Below, in pieces: positions 1-5,515 of a stretch of 35,155 nucleotides of DNA. The stretch comes from Candidatus Aenigmatarchaeota archaeon (GTDB lineage: Archaea; Aenigmatarchaeota; Aenigmatarchaeia; QMZP01; JAFGSV01). The notes below the pieces were generated by a model. The model had not been told where the DNA came from and made no database searches. It was given only the letters and a program-made list of their open reading frames with translations. The stretch is taken from NCBI GenBank assembly GCA_021163005.1, contig JAGGXP010000036.1, forward strand, positions 1-35,155. Direction: 5' to 3'. Each line of letters starts with the position of its first letter. Position 1 is the first letter of the stretch. A program made the translations under genes and the position numbers.

Positions 1-653
1 CTCCATGCAGTCTGCGGGGTGAGACCGTCCCTGGAATCGTCGCCGAGGGAGGAGGAGACATAGTAAATAGTGCCTGATGTCTGGGGAGGGGGTAATTCGC
101 TTTCTATGGATACAGTGAACTGCTCTATCTGCCAGCCGTCGTGGCAGTCGCCTGCAGAATTGCAGGTGTAGGTGACTATGTAGTTGTTTGACGAAGACTG
201 GCCGGCTGCTGTGAGGCCGAATGATGAAGGGGTTATGGGTATTGTGGCTGTTGCTGAGCCTGTTATGTACTGTGTTGAGATGGGTCCGGAAAGCGTGACC
301 TGCTGCCAGGGCTGGCCTGAGTAGCTTATGAAGGCATAGCGGTAGATGTAGGAGTCTGTTATGGTGAGGGAGATGGATTGCGTGTCTGCTGTGTCTGTGA
401 ATGTATATGTGTCCGGCAGGGTGAAGGATTCGGGCTGGGCGAATCCGGGATATTGTGTACTTGATGTCATGCCTGTTATGTGGCCTGCGGATACGATGCT
501 GCCTGCTGATGGGAGCTGTGGTATTGGAGGCGGCGGAGGTGGTTCGCTGGCTGTCTGGTTGGTCTGGATATGTGTATTGGAGAGGCAGCCGGAGGTTAGG
601 AGGATTGTAAGGATGAGGGGTAAGAGAATGTAGTGGTATTGGTAATGGGGCAT
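1..653 (-). CDS. Secreted lipoprotein, N-terminal part, leading into a probable right-handed beta-helix domain (partial)
   Basis: The frame is open from an ATG at 653 to the left edge (217 codons, no stop), so the 3' part lies outside the window. The N terminus is a signal peptide with a lipobox-like LLTSGC, after which the mature protein would be lipid-anchored. A short linker rich in Pro (six Pro in a row near residue 40) and Thr/Ser follows. The last visible residues, YYVSSSLGDDSRDGLTPQTA, match the usual opening of parallel beta-helix (pectate-lyase-like) domains, which begin 'YYVS..G.D...GT...P'. Such domains bind or cleave polysaccharide or act as surface adhesins. No catalytic residues are visible, so the function is unassigned. 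An AT-rich promoter-like stretch lies at about 676-690. The antisense frame at 361-633 is a shadow. Confidence 0.75.
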   Translation of the reverse strand, partial: MPHYQYHYILLPLILTILLTSGCLSNTHIQTNQTASEPPPPPPIPQLPSAGSIVSAGHITGMTSSTQYPGFAQPESFTLPDTYTFTDTADTQSISLTITDSYIYRYAFISYSGQPWQQVTLSGPISTQYITGSATATIPITPSSFGLTAAGQSSSNNYIVTYTCNSAGDCHDGWQIEQFTVSIESELPPPQTSGTIYYVSSSLGDDSRDGLTPQTAW

Positions 654-773
654 GTTAGATAGTTGGTTGAGGGGGTTTTTATTTTAGGTGTGGGCATCAT
701 CTGGCATACATGTATCAGAAAATCGCGGTATGCCTATCAAATACCCTTTTTAAATTTTCTTCCGGGTTTATAA

Positions 774-914
774 TACACTACGGAAGAGTTCGCGGCTTTT
801 GACGACTTTCTCATTGACACAGGCAGCGTTTCAGTAACCAAGGTCAAGAAGTTCGACCGCATGTGGAGAGCAGAAGAGGCAGGCTCAAGCTATTTAAACT
901 TTTTTATATACTAA
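774..914 (+). pseudogene. Possible gene remnant (46-codon C-terminal fragment)
   Basis: An open stretch follows a TAA at 771 and ends at TAA 912. It has no plausible start codon before an internal ATG near its end. The predicted peptide (..EEFAAFDDFLIDTGSVSV.., then ..KKFDRMWRAEEAGSS..) has the composition and GC-rich third positions of the coding genes here, unlike the AT-rich DNA around it. It could be the tail of a decayed gene. I do not recognise the family, and chance coding-like sequence is possible. The S19e promoter overlaps its end. Confidence 0.25.
890..910 (+). promoter_or_regulatory. TATA-box region of the S19e operon
   Basis: CTATTTAAAC (890-899) and TTTATATA (903-910) are archaeal TATA-like boxes 36-56 nt upstream of the ATG at 946. 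A Shine-Dalgarno AGGTGA at 936-941 precedes that ATG by 4 nt. Confidence 0.5.
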
Positions 915-945
915 CTGTTCTTATATATTGAAAATAGGTGAAATC

Positions 946-1368
946 ATGAACATCAGGGAGTTTCCTGCAGACAAGCTCATAGAAAGGGCAGCCGAAAGGC
1001 TGAAGTCAATCGAACAGTTCAAGCCGCCTGAATGGGCGGCCTTCGTCAAGACAGGCGTGAACAGGGAAAGGGTGCCCCAGCAGGATGACTGGTGGTGGAT
1101 AAGGACCGCTGCTGTCCTGAGGAAAATAAGTCTCGAAGGACCGCTTGGTGTTGAAAAGCTTAGGAAGGAATACGGCGGCAGGAAGAACATGGGACACAGG
1201 CCCGAGAGAAAGAAAAGGGCTTCGGGGTCCGTGCTGAGGAAGATACTCCAGCAGCTCGAGGCGGCAGGCTTCGTTGAGAAGGAAAAGAAAAGCGGCAGGA
1301 AGCTCGCACCAAAGGGAGCATCATTTTTAGCTGAGATAACAAAAGAGATAAGGAAAAAGTCAAAATGA
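946..1368 (+). CDS. rps19e: 30S ribosomal protein S19e
   Basis: This 140-residue protein matches archaeal/eukaryotic S19e throughout, including the aromatic patch WWWIRTAAVLRKI (about residues 47-59) and GGRKNMGHRPERK (about 73-85), which bind rRNA in the small-subunit head. The C-terminal winged-helix part ends in basic residues. I place the start at ATG 946 because AGGTGA lies 4 nt upstream and the protein then begins MNIREFPAD, close to the family's usual length. An in-frame TTG at 928 would add six residues before this SD site. It is the first gene of a tight operon, and its stop overlaps the next start as ATGA. Confidence 0.95.
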   Translation: MNIREFPADKLIERAAERLKSIEQFKPPEWAAFVKTGVNRERVPQQDDWWWIRTAAVLRKISLEGPLGVEKLRKEYGGRKNMGHRPERKKRASGSVLRKILQQLEAAGFVEKEKKSGRKLAPKGASFLAEITKEIRKKSK

Positions 1369-1640
1369 GTGAGACGCTGGATGCCGAAAAGCTTCAGCAG
1401 CTACAGCAGATAGAGGCCCTTAAGAGGCAGCTGCTGACGAAGATGCTTTCAAAGGAGGCATTTGAAAGGCTTGGCAGGGTGAAAACAGTCAATCCCGAAC
1501 TGGCCGGACAGCTGGAACTTTACCTGCTTCAGATGTATCAGGCAGGGCAGCTCAAAAGCAAAATAGATGATTCCAAGATGAAGGAGATACTCAGGGCTCT
1601 TTCATCAAAAAAGCGGGAAACGCGCATAAAAAGGATGTAA
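1365..1640 (+). CDS. PDCD5/TFAR19-family DNA-binding protein
   Basis: The 91-residue protein is helical and charged. It carries the family features LQQIEALKRQLLTKMLSKEA (residues 12-31), ERLGRVKTVNPELAGQLE and a basic C-terminal tail. Archaeal homologues of human PDCD5 are small nucleic-acid-binding proteins encoded next to rps19e, exactly as here. Their molecular role in archaea is unclear. The start overlaps the S19e stop by 4 nt (ATGA), implying translational coupling, and L39e follows after 1 nt. Confidence 0.93.
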   Translation: MSETLDAEKLQQLQQIEALKRQLLTKMLSKEAFERLGRVKTVNPELAGQLELYLLQMYQAGQLKSKIDDSKMKEILRALSSKKRETRIKRM

Positions 1641-1641
1641 T

Positions 1642-1809
1642 ATGTCAAGGAACAAGTCAACTGGTAAGAAGCTCAAGCTTGCGGCGCTGTCGAAGATAAG
1701 GCAGTCACCGAGGTGGGCTGACATAAGGAAATTCGGCCTGAAGAGAGCCAGAAGCAGGCGCATCAGGGTGAGCATAAAGAGATGGAGAAGGGACAAGCTT
1801 AAGATTTAG
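1642..1809 (+). CDS. rpl39e: 50S ribosomal protein L39e
   Basis: This is a 55-codon gene, short enough to be missed by length-filtered gene finding. The protein begins MSRNKSTGKKLKLA and ends IKRWRRDKLKI, matching L39e, which starts MSRNK..G.K..L and ends .RRWRR.KLK.. It lines the peptide exit tunnel in archaea and eukaryotes. The middle (about residues 20-42, with RQSPRWADIRK) is a little longer and more divergent than the usual ~51-residue form. It starts 1 nt after the PDCD5 stop and is followed by L31e after 8 nt, the standard archaeal operon order. Confidence 0.92.
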   Translation: MSRNKSTGKKLKLAALSKIRQSPRWADIRKFGLKRARSRRIRVSIKRWRRDKLKI

Positions 1810-1817
1810 GTGTTTCT

Positions 1818-2318
1818 ATGGCCAAAAAGGATGCTCCCGGTGAAGAAAAAATATTCACGATTCCGCTGAGGCTGTCGTGGAAGTCATCCAGCCGCGTTGA
1901 AAAGACAAAGAAGTCCGTATTCGCGGTAAAGGGATTCGTAAAGAAGCATACACACACATCTGATGTAAAGATTTCCCAGAAACTGAACGATGTGCTGTGG
2001 ACTTCCGGCGCCCAGAAGCCGCTGAGCAGGGTAAGCGTCAAGGTTAATGTTCAGGACGGCATTGCGAATGTGAGGCTTCCGGAGGAAACCACGCTCGAAG
2101 AGGAAAAGAGAAAGTTCCTCGAGGAGAAGAACAGGAAAAGGCAGGCAGAGAAAACGCCAGAAGCAGAAGCCGGGCAGAATCCTGAACCTGCGAAATCCGA
2201 GCCGGATGCAAAAGATTCAGCCCAGCAACAAACGGAAGAACCGAAACAGGATGTGTCTGCTACTGAGTCAAAACAAGAAGTCAAGAAAGAAGAGCAGAAG
2301 TCTGAACCAAAGACATAG
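1818..2318 (+). CDS. rpl31e: 50S ribosomal protein L31e with an acidic/charged C-terminal extension
   Basis: Residues 13 to about 92 match L31e: an initial IFTIPLRLSW strand, the VKKHTHTSDVKISQKLN helix, LWTSGAQKPLSRVSVKV and a closing strand GIANVRLPEE. The protein sits at the peptide-exit side of the large subunit. Archaeal L31e is usually 80-95 residues, but this one has 166. The extra ~75 residues are a low-complexity Glu/Lys/Pro/Gln tail that is probably disordered. It is the last gene of the operon. The eIF6 gene that often follows in other archaea is absent. Confidence 0.92.
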   Translation: MAKKDAPGEEKIFTIPLRLSWKSSSRVEKTKKSVFAVKGFVKKHTHTSDVKISQKLNDVLWTSGAQKPLSRVSVKVNVQDGIANVRLPEETTLEEEKRKFLEEKNRKRQAEKTPEAEAGQNPEPAKSEPDAKDSAQQQTEEPKQDVSATESKQEVKKEEQKSEPKT

Positions 2319-2328
2319 AAAAGCGAAC

Positions 2329-2340
2329 ATTTATATATGT
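2329..2340 (+). promoter_or_regulatory. TATA box of the NYN-domain gene
   Basis: TTATATAT at 2331-2338 lies after the L31e stop. A start site about 27 nt downstream (near 2360) would give an ~85-nt leader before the ATG at 2448, which is unusually long for this window. Confidence 0.45.
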
Positions 2341-2377
2341 TTGTCCATATTATAAACTAGCTATTATCCCTATTGTT

Positions 2378-2398
2378 ACCGTCTCCTCGCGAGACGGT
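2378..2398 (+). promoter_or_regulatory. Strong hairpin in the leader of the NYN-domain gene
   Basis: ACCGTCTC (2378-2385) and GAGACGGT (2391-2398) form a perfect 8-bp stem with a 5-nt loop. A second GACGGT (2399-2404), followed by AGGTAA, could pair with the same upstream TTACCGTC, so two mutually exclusive folds are possible. The element sits between the TATA box and the start codon. Confidence 0.5.
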
Positions 2399-2447
2399 GA
2401 CGGTAGGTAATAATTTCTTTATTAATATTTCTGCTCCATTTTCAATA

Positions 2448-2996
2448 ATGGTTTCAAACAAAACAATGGTATGCATAGACAATGGATATCTTTCAAAGGT
2501 GTTGCATGGTCATGGAATGCAGGGCATATCGAACAAAAAATTGGTAAGTATTATTGCCAAAAAGAGCTTCATAAAGGATTACTTCGTTTTTCTCTATGAC
2601 TGTATGCCATACCAGAGTAAAAGTCCGACACCAGAGGAAAGAGAAAGATATGCGAAAAAAGATAAATTCTTTTCCAGGATGAGGAAAAACGGGTTTACTG
2701 TGAGACTTGGGAGACTACAGAAAATAGGCAACCATTTCACTCAGAAAAAGGTGGATACCCTGTGGACAGCGGATATTGCTAAAATGGCATTCAGAAAGAA
2801 GATGGATACAATAATAATCATAACTGGTGACAGTGATTTTGTACCGGGAGTTGAGGTTGCACAGGAATTGGGAATACATACCATTTTATGGTACTCAAAC
2901 ACGTCAAAAACAAGCACGTCATTCGATTTAATCAAAACGTGTGATGAAGTGCATAAAATAACGAAGCAATTGCTGCATGAATGCAGACGAGATTAG
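2448..2996 (+). CDS. NYN-domain (PIN-like, LabA/DUF88-type) putative ribonuclease
   Basis: The 182-residue protein has the NYN/LabA pattern: an opening strand MVCIDNGYL (catalytic-type Asp11), a long central region, then DTLWTADIAKMAFRKKMD and TIIIITGDSDFVPGVEVA (acidic GDSDF motif), ending with an alpha/beta segment GIHTILWYSN. In this family the clustered Asp residues bind metal for RNA cleavage. I choose ATG 2448 because it sits just before the conserved first strand. An upstream TTG (2373) would force translation through a hairpin. Codons are AT-richer than in the ribosomal operon, hinting at separate origin. The substrate is unknown. Confidence 0.82.
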   Translation: MVSNKTMVCIDNGYLSKVLHGHGMQGISNKKLVSIIAKKSFIKDYFVFLYDCMPYQSKSPTPEERERYAKKDKFFSRMRKNGFTVRLGRLQKIGNHFTQKKVDTLWTADIAKMAFRKKMDTIIIITGDSDFVPGVEVAQELGIHTILWYSNTSKTSTSFDLIKTCDEVHKITKQLLHECRRD

Positions 2997-3040
2997 CATC
3001 TGTAAAGCGTTCCATGAAAAGGCAAAATCAAAAAAGTAAC

Positions 3041-3289
3041 TCAGCCGCCGTCTGCGAGTTTTCGCCTTCTGAGCGTCTCTATTCGTATTTCCACGGAATC
3101 GGAAAGGATGTCGAGTCCCCTTTTCTCTGCACGCTCGGAATAATCCTTCAGCATTTCCACTATATCAGAAATCCGGGGTTTTGTATCGTACGTCTTTCTT
3201 TGCGGCGGCATTGTTACGTGCCCGGATGCGCACGGCTTCCCGCTGGGATGGCAATATGCCCGCATTGTCACCCTGTACGAATATGCCAT
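3041..3289 (-). CDS. Small conserved-looking hypothetical protein
   Basis: This 82-residue frame starts at ATG 3289. It has a His/Cys-containing N-terminal half (RAYCHPSGKPCASGHVTMPP) and a charged helical C-terminal half (DIVEMLKDYSERAEKRG, EIRIETLRRRKL). I prefer it over the overlapping plus-strand frame (2981-3322) for three reasons: its third positions are GC-rich like neighbouring genes, its composition is protein-like, and AT-rich promoter sequence lies upstream (3290-3330). Two Cys and two His in the first half could bind metal. It is convergent with the NYN gene and divergent from truD. I recognise no family. Confidence 0.55.
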   Translation of the reverse strand: MAYSYRVTMRAYCHPSGKPCASGHVTMPPQRKTYDTKPRISDIVEMLKDYSERAEKRGLDILSDSVEIRIETLRRRKLADGG

Positions 3290-3333
3290 AATACAGTAGA
3301 TTTCTTTAAATCTTCAATTTAAAAAGTTATCAG

Positions 3334-4380
3334 ATGTCTTGGAAAATAAAACAGAAGCCCGAGGACTTCGTTGTGACTGAGGTCATATTCGACAAGACCG
3401 AGGAATCGTGGAAGGAGAAATACAGGAAGCTCCACGGCAAGACTGCTGAAACAGAAAAGCGCTACCTCTGGTTCACACTCAAGAAAACCGGAAGGGACTT
3501 CTTCGAGGTAATGGCCGCAATTGGTCTCGACCTGAAAATAGGAACGAGAGATCTCGGCTATTCGGGGACAAAGGACAAGAACGCCGTGACCATTCAGACG
3601 GTCTCTGTTCCCATAGAAAAGGAGGAGGACGTCAGGAAGCTTGACATAAAAGGGGTAGAGATTTCTGACTTCAGGCACAGGAACAGGCCCATAAGGCTTG
3701 GCGAGCACAAAGGCAACAACTTCGAGATTGTGGTCAGGAACATAGAGAAGGATGACATCGAAGCCATAAGCAAAAGGATAGAAGATCTCAAGACAGACGG
3801 CATGATTAATTACTTTGGGGAGCAGAGGTTCGGCTCGCTCAGGAAGGTCAACGACGAAATAGGCAGGCTTCTCGTGCACGGGGAGCTGGAACAGGCGGCA
3901 AAAAGGATAATAGATGAAGTGGGAGGCTACTACGGAAAGCGCATGTCCGCTTTTCTGAGGAAACATCCGGACCATTACAGAGGAGCCTTGAAGCAGATGC
4001 CGCTGCGGCTTCTGAAGCTGTTCATACATGCCTACCAGTCAAAGATATGGAACGAGTGCGCAATCAGGTACAACGGCGAAAATACGGTCATACCGATAAT
4101 AGGTTACGCCACTGACCTGAGGAACTACCCGAAAGTGAGGGAAATAGCCGAGGCTGTCCTCGATGAGGAAAACACAAACAGGCTTGACTTCAAGAACTAC
4201 ACATTCAAGGAGCTTTCGTCCAGGGGAGCTGAGAGGCCTTATCTGGTCTTTCCGGAGAACCTCGAATACAAATTCGGCAATGATGAGCTTAACAAAGGAA
4301 AGAGAAAAATGACACTTAAATTCTATCTTCCGAAGGGAAGCTACGCCACCGAGCTCATCAGGCAGCTTGAACAAGCTTAA
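3334..4380 (+). CDS. truD: tRNA pseudouridine synthase D
   Basis: The 348-residue protein has the TruD signature GYSGTKDKNAVT (residues 75-86), where Asp81 corresponds to the catalytic Asp. It also has NNFEIVVRNI, YFGEQRFGS and FIHAYQSKIWNE, all typical of the family. TruD isomerises U to pseudouridine in tRNA (position 13, and position 35 in some archaeal/eukaryotic Pus7 relatives). The ATG at 3334 gives the usual MSWKIKQKPEDFVVTE start, with AT-rich promoter sequence just upstream. At 348 residues it is somewhat shorter than many archaeal homologues, which suggests a reduced insertion domain. Confidence 0.93.
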   Translation: MSWKIKQKPEDFVVTEVIFDKTEESWKEKYRKLHGKTAETEKRYLWFTLKKTGRDFFEVMAAIGLDLKIGTRDLGYSGTKDKNAVTIQTVSVPIEKEEDVRKLDIKGVEISDFRHRNRPIRLGEHKGNNFEIVVRNIEKDDIEAISKRIEDLKTDGMINYFGEQRFGSLRKVNDEIGRLLVHGELEQAAKRIIDEVGGYYGKRMSAFLRKHPDHYRGALKQMPLRLLKLFIHAYQSKIWNECAIRYNGENTVIPIIGYATDLRNYPKVREIAEAVLDEENTNRLDFKNYTFKELSSRGAERPYLVFPENLEYKFGNDELNKGKRKMTLKFYLPKGSYATELIRQLEQA

Positions 4381-4405
4381 TAAGGGATTCCAGCGAATTC
4401 TAAAT

Positions 4406-4921
4406 ATGGCAAAAAAGTCGAAGAGCCGCAAAACACCTGTCAAAACAGCCATCGAAATCATAGACGAAAGTGAGAAAAAGCCGGCTTCTGAGAATGTCTG
4501 TCCGGTGTGCGGCGCTCCGGGTGGCAGGGAGAAATGCGACAAGTGCGGCTGGTGCATCGAGGAGCTCGGACCTGACTACAGCATTGCCGACGGCGATCCT
4601 GTGACAACGCTGCAGAGGGCTGAAAGGACGTTCAAGAGCGCCAAGGAAGAGCTCATACAGCTCAGGAAGGAGAACAAAGCGCTTATGCTCAACAACCAGA
4701 AGTTCGCAGAGCTCGTGGAAAGCATGGAAAAGGAGCTCAAAAGACTGCACACGGAAATGGGAAGGAAGTACATATACAGCTACAACGCCGGCGGCTGGGG
4801 AGAGGCAGCTGCAGCAAGACTGAACAACATCAAGCTGGAAGGCAAAAAGACTGTCACAGTCAGCGACATAAACAAGCAGCTTGCCGAGATTATGCGAATT
4901 CTCAGGCATTACAAGAAATAA
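4406..4921 (+). CDS. Zinc-ribbon / coiled-coil protein of unknown function
   Basis: The 171-residue protein has a basic N terminus (MAKKSKSRK), a zinc ribbon CPVCGAPGGREKCDKCGW at about residues 32-49 (two CxxC pairs), and a long coiled coil (about 70-115, TFKSAKEELIQLRKENKALM and following heptads). The C-terminal globular segment ends in basic residues. ATG 4406 is chosen over an in-frame TTG at 4367 that lies inside truD. It starts 25 nt after the truD stop, so co-transcription is likely. I do not recognise the family. The ribbon-plus-coil layout suggests a nucleic-acid-binding or scaffolding protein, which is inference. Confidence 0.75.
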   Translation: MAKKSKSRKTPVKTAIEIIDESEKKPASENVCPVCGAPGGREKCDKCGWCIEELGPDYSIADGDPVTTLQRAERTFKSAKEELIQLRKENKALMLNNQKFAELVESMEKELKRLHTEMGRKYIYSYNAGGWGEAAAARLNNIKLEGKKTVTVSDINKQLAEIMRILRHYKK

Positions 4922-4962
4922 TTTAAATAAAAGCAGAGGGAATAATAATTATTGGTGTATTT

Positions 4963-5445
4963 ATGACAGAAGAAGTTGAAAAGCAGACTGTGCCAGCCCA
5001 AGAGCAGGTTCCTTCTGAAGAAAAGAAGAAGGTCAGTATTGAACACATAAAGGGTCTTGAAGATGTCGTGGACACCCTTACAGAGGATGTTGTAAAGGCC
5101 CTTGACATCAAGGAGCAGAAGAAGCAGCTAACAGACAAAATCAGGAAACTCAAGCAGGAGGAGCTTCAGCTAAAGGAAGTTGTCGCAGACCTTAAGGCAA
5201 CAAGAGACAAGCTTCAGGCTGAGCTCAACAAAAAGGGTGACGAGATAAGCGTCCTGCAGACAAAAATAGCAAATCTCAAGGAAGACAAGGCTCACATCTC
5301 TTCGGAAAAGCTCGCTCTTGAGGAGCAGGTAAAGGCACTTGAGAACGAAAAGCAGCTCATGGCGGTTTCACTTGAAAAGACAAATGACATGCTCATCAAG
5401 CTGAGACAGGAAATAGAATCATTTGACGAGGAAATAAAGAAGTAG
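4963..5445 (+). CDS. Predicted coiled-coil protein
   Basis: The 160-residue protein is almost entirely a long, highly charged coiled coil (about residues 45-155) with Leu/Ile heptads such as IRKLKQEELQLKEVVADLKA. An acidic, Pro/Gln-rich N-terminal tail precedes it. There are no Cys, membrane segments or catalytic motifs. A TATA-like ATTTAAATAA at 4921-4930 sits about 35 nt upstream, so it probably has its own promoter. It may be a structural or chaperone-like factor. Coiled coils attract spurious matches, so I assign no family. Confidence 0.75.
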   Translation: MTEEVEKQTVPAQEQVPSEEKKKVSIEHIKGLEDVVDTLTEDVVKALDIKEQKKQLTDKIRKLKQEELQLKEVVADLKATRDKLQAELNKKGDEISVLQTKIANLKEDKAHISSEKLALEEQVKALENEKQLMAVSLEKTNDMLIKLRQEIESFDEEIKK

Positions 5446-5515
5446 GCATTGCGCTTTCTTCTTTCCTGTTTTTTTATTTTTAAGCAGAGCTATCAAATTT
5501 ACAATAGCGATAGAT

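Noticed and set aside
361-633. Plus-strand 90-codon frame with a Gly run
   Set aside because: It is antisense to the lipoprotein gene; the Gly run is the complement of the Pro-rich linker.
2981-3322. Plus-strand 113-codon frame
   Set aside because: It overlaps the NYN stop and runs antisense to a frame with better codon use and its own upstream AT-rich promoter region; its composition is unlike a real protein.
3319-4029. Long minus-strand frame (236 codons) opposite truD
   Set aside because: It lies wholly antisense to a clear TruD; long shadows arise from the GC-biased third positions. The same applies to 4400-4909 and 26139-26846.
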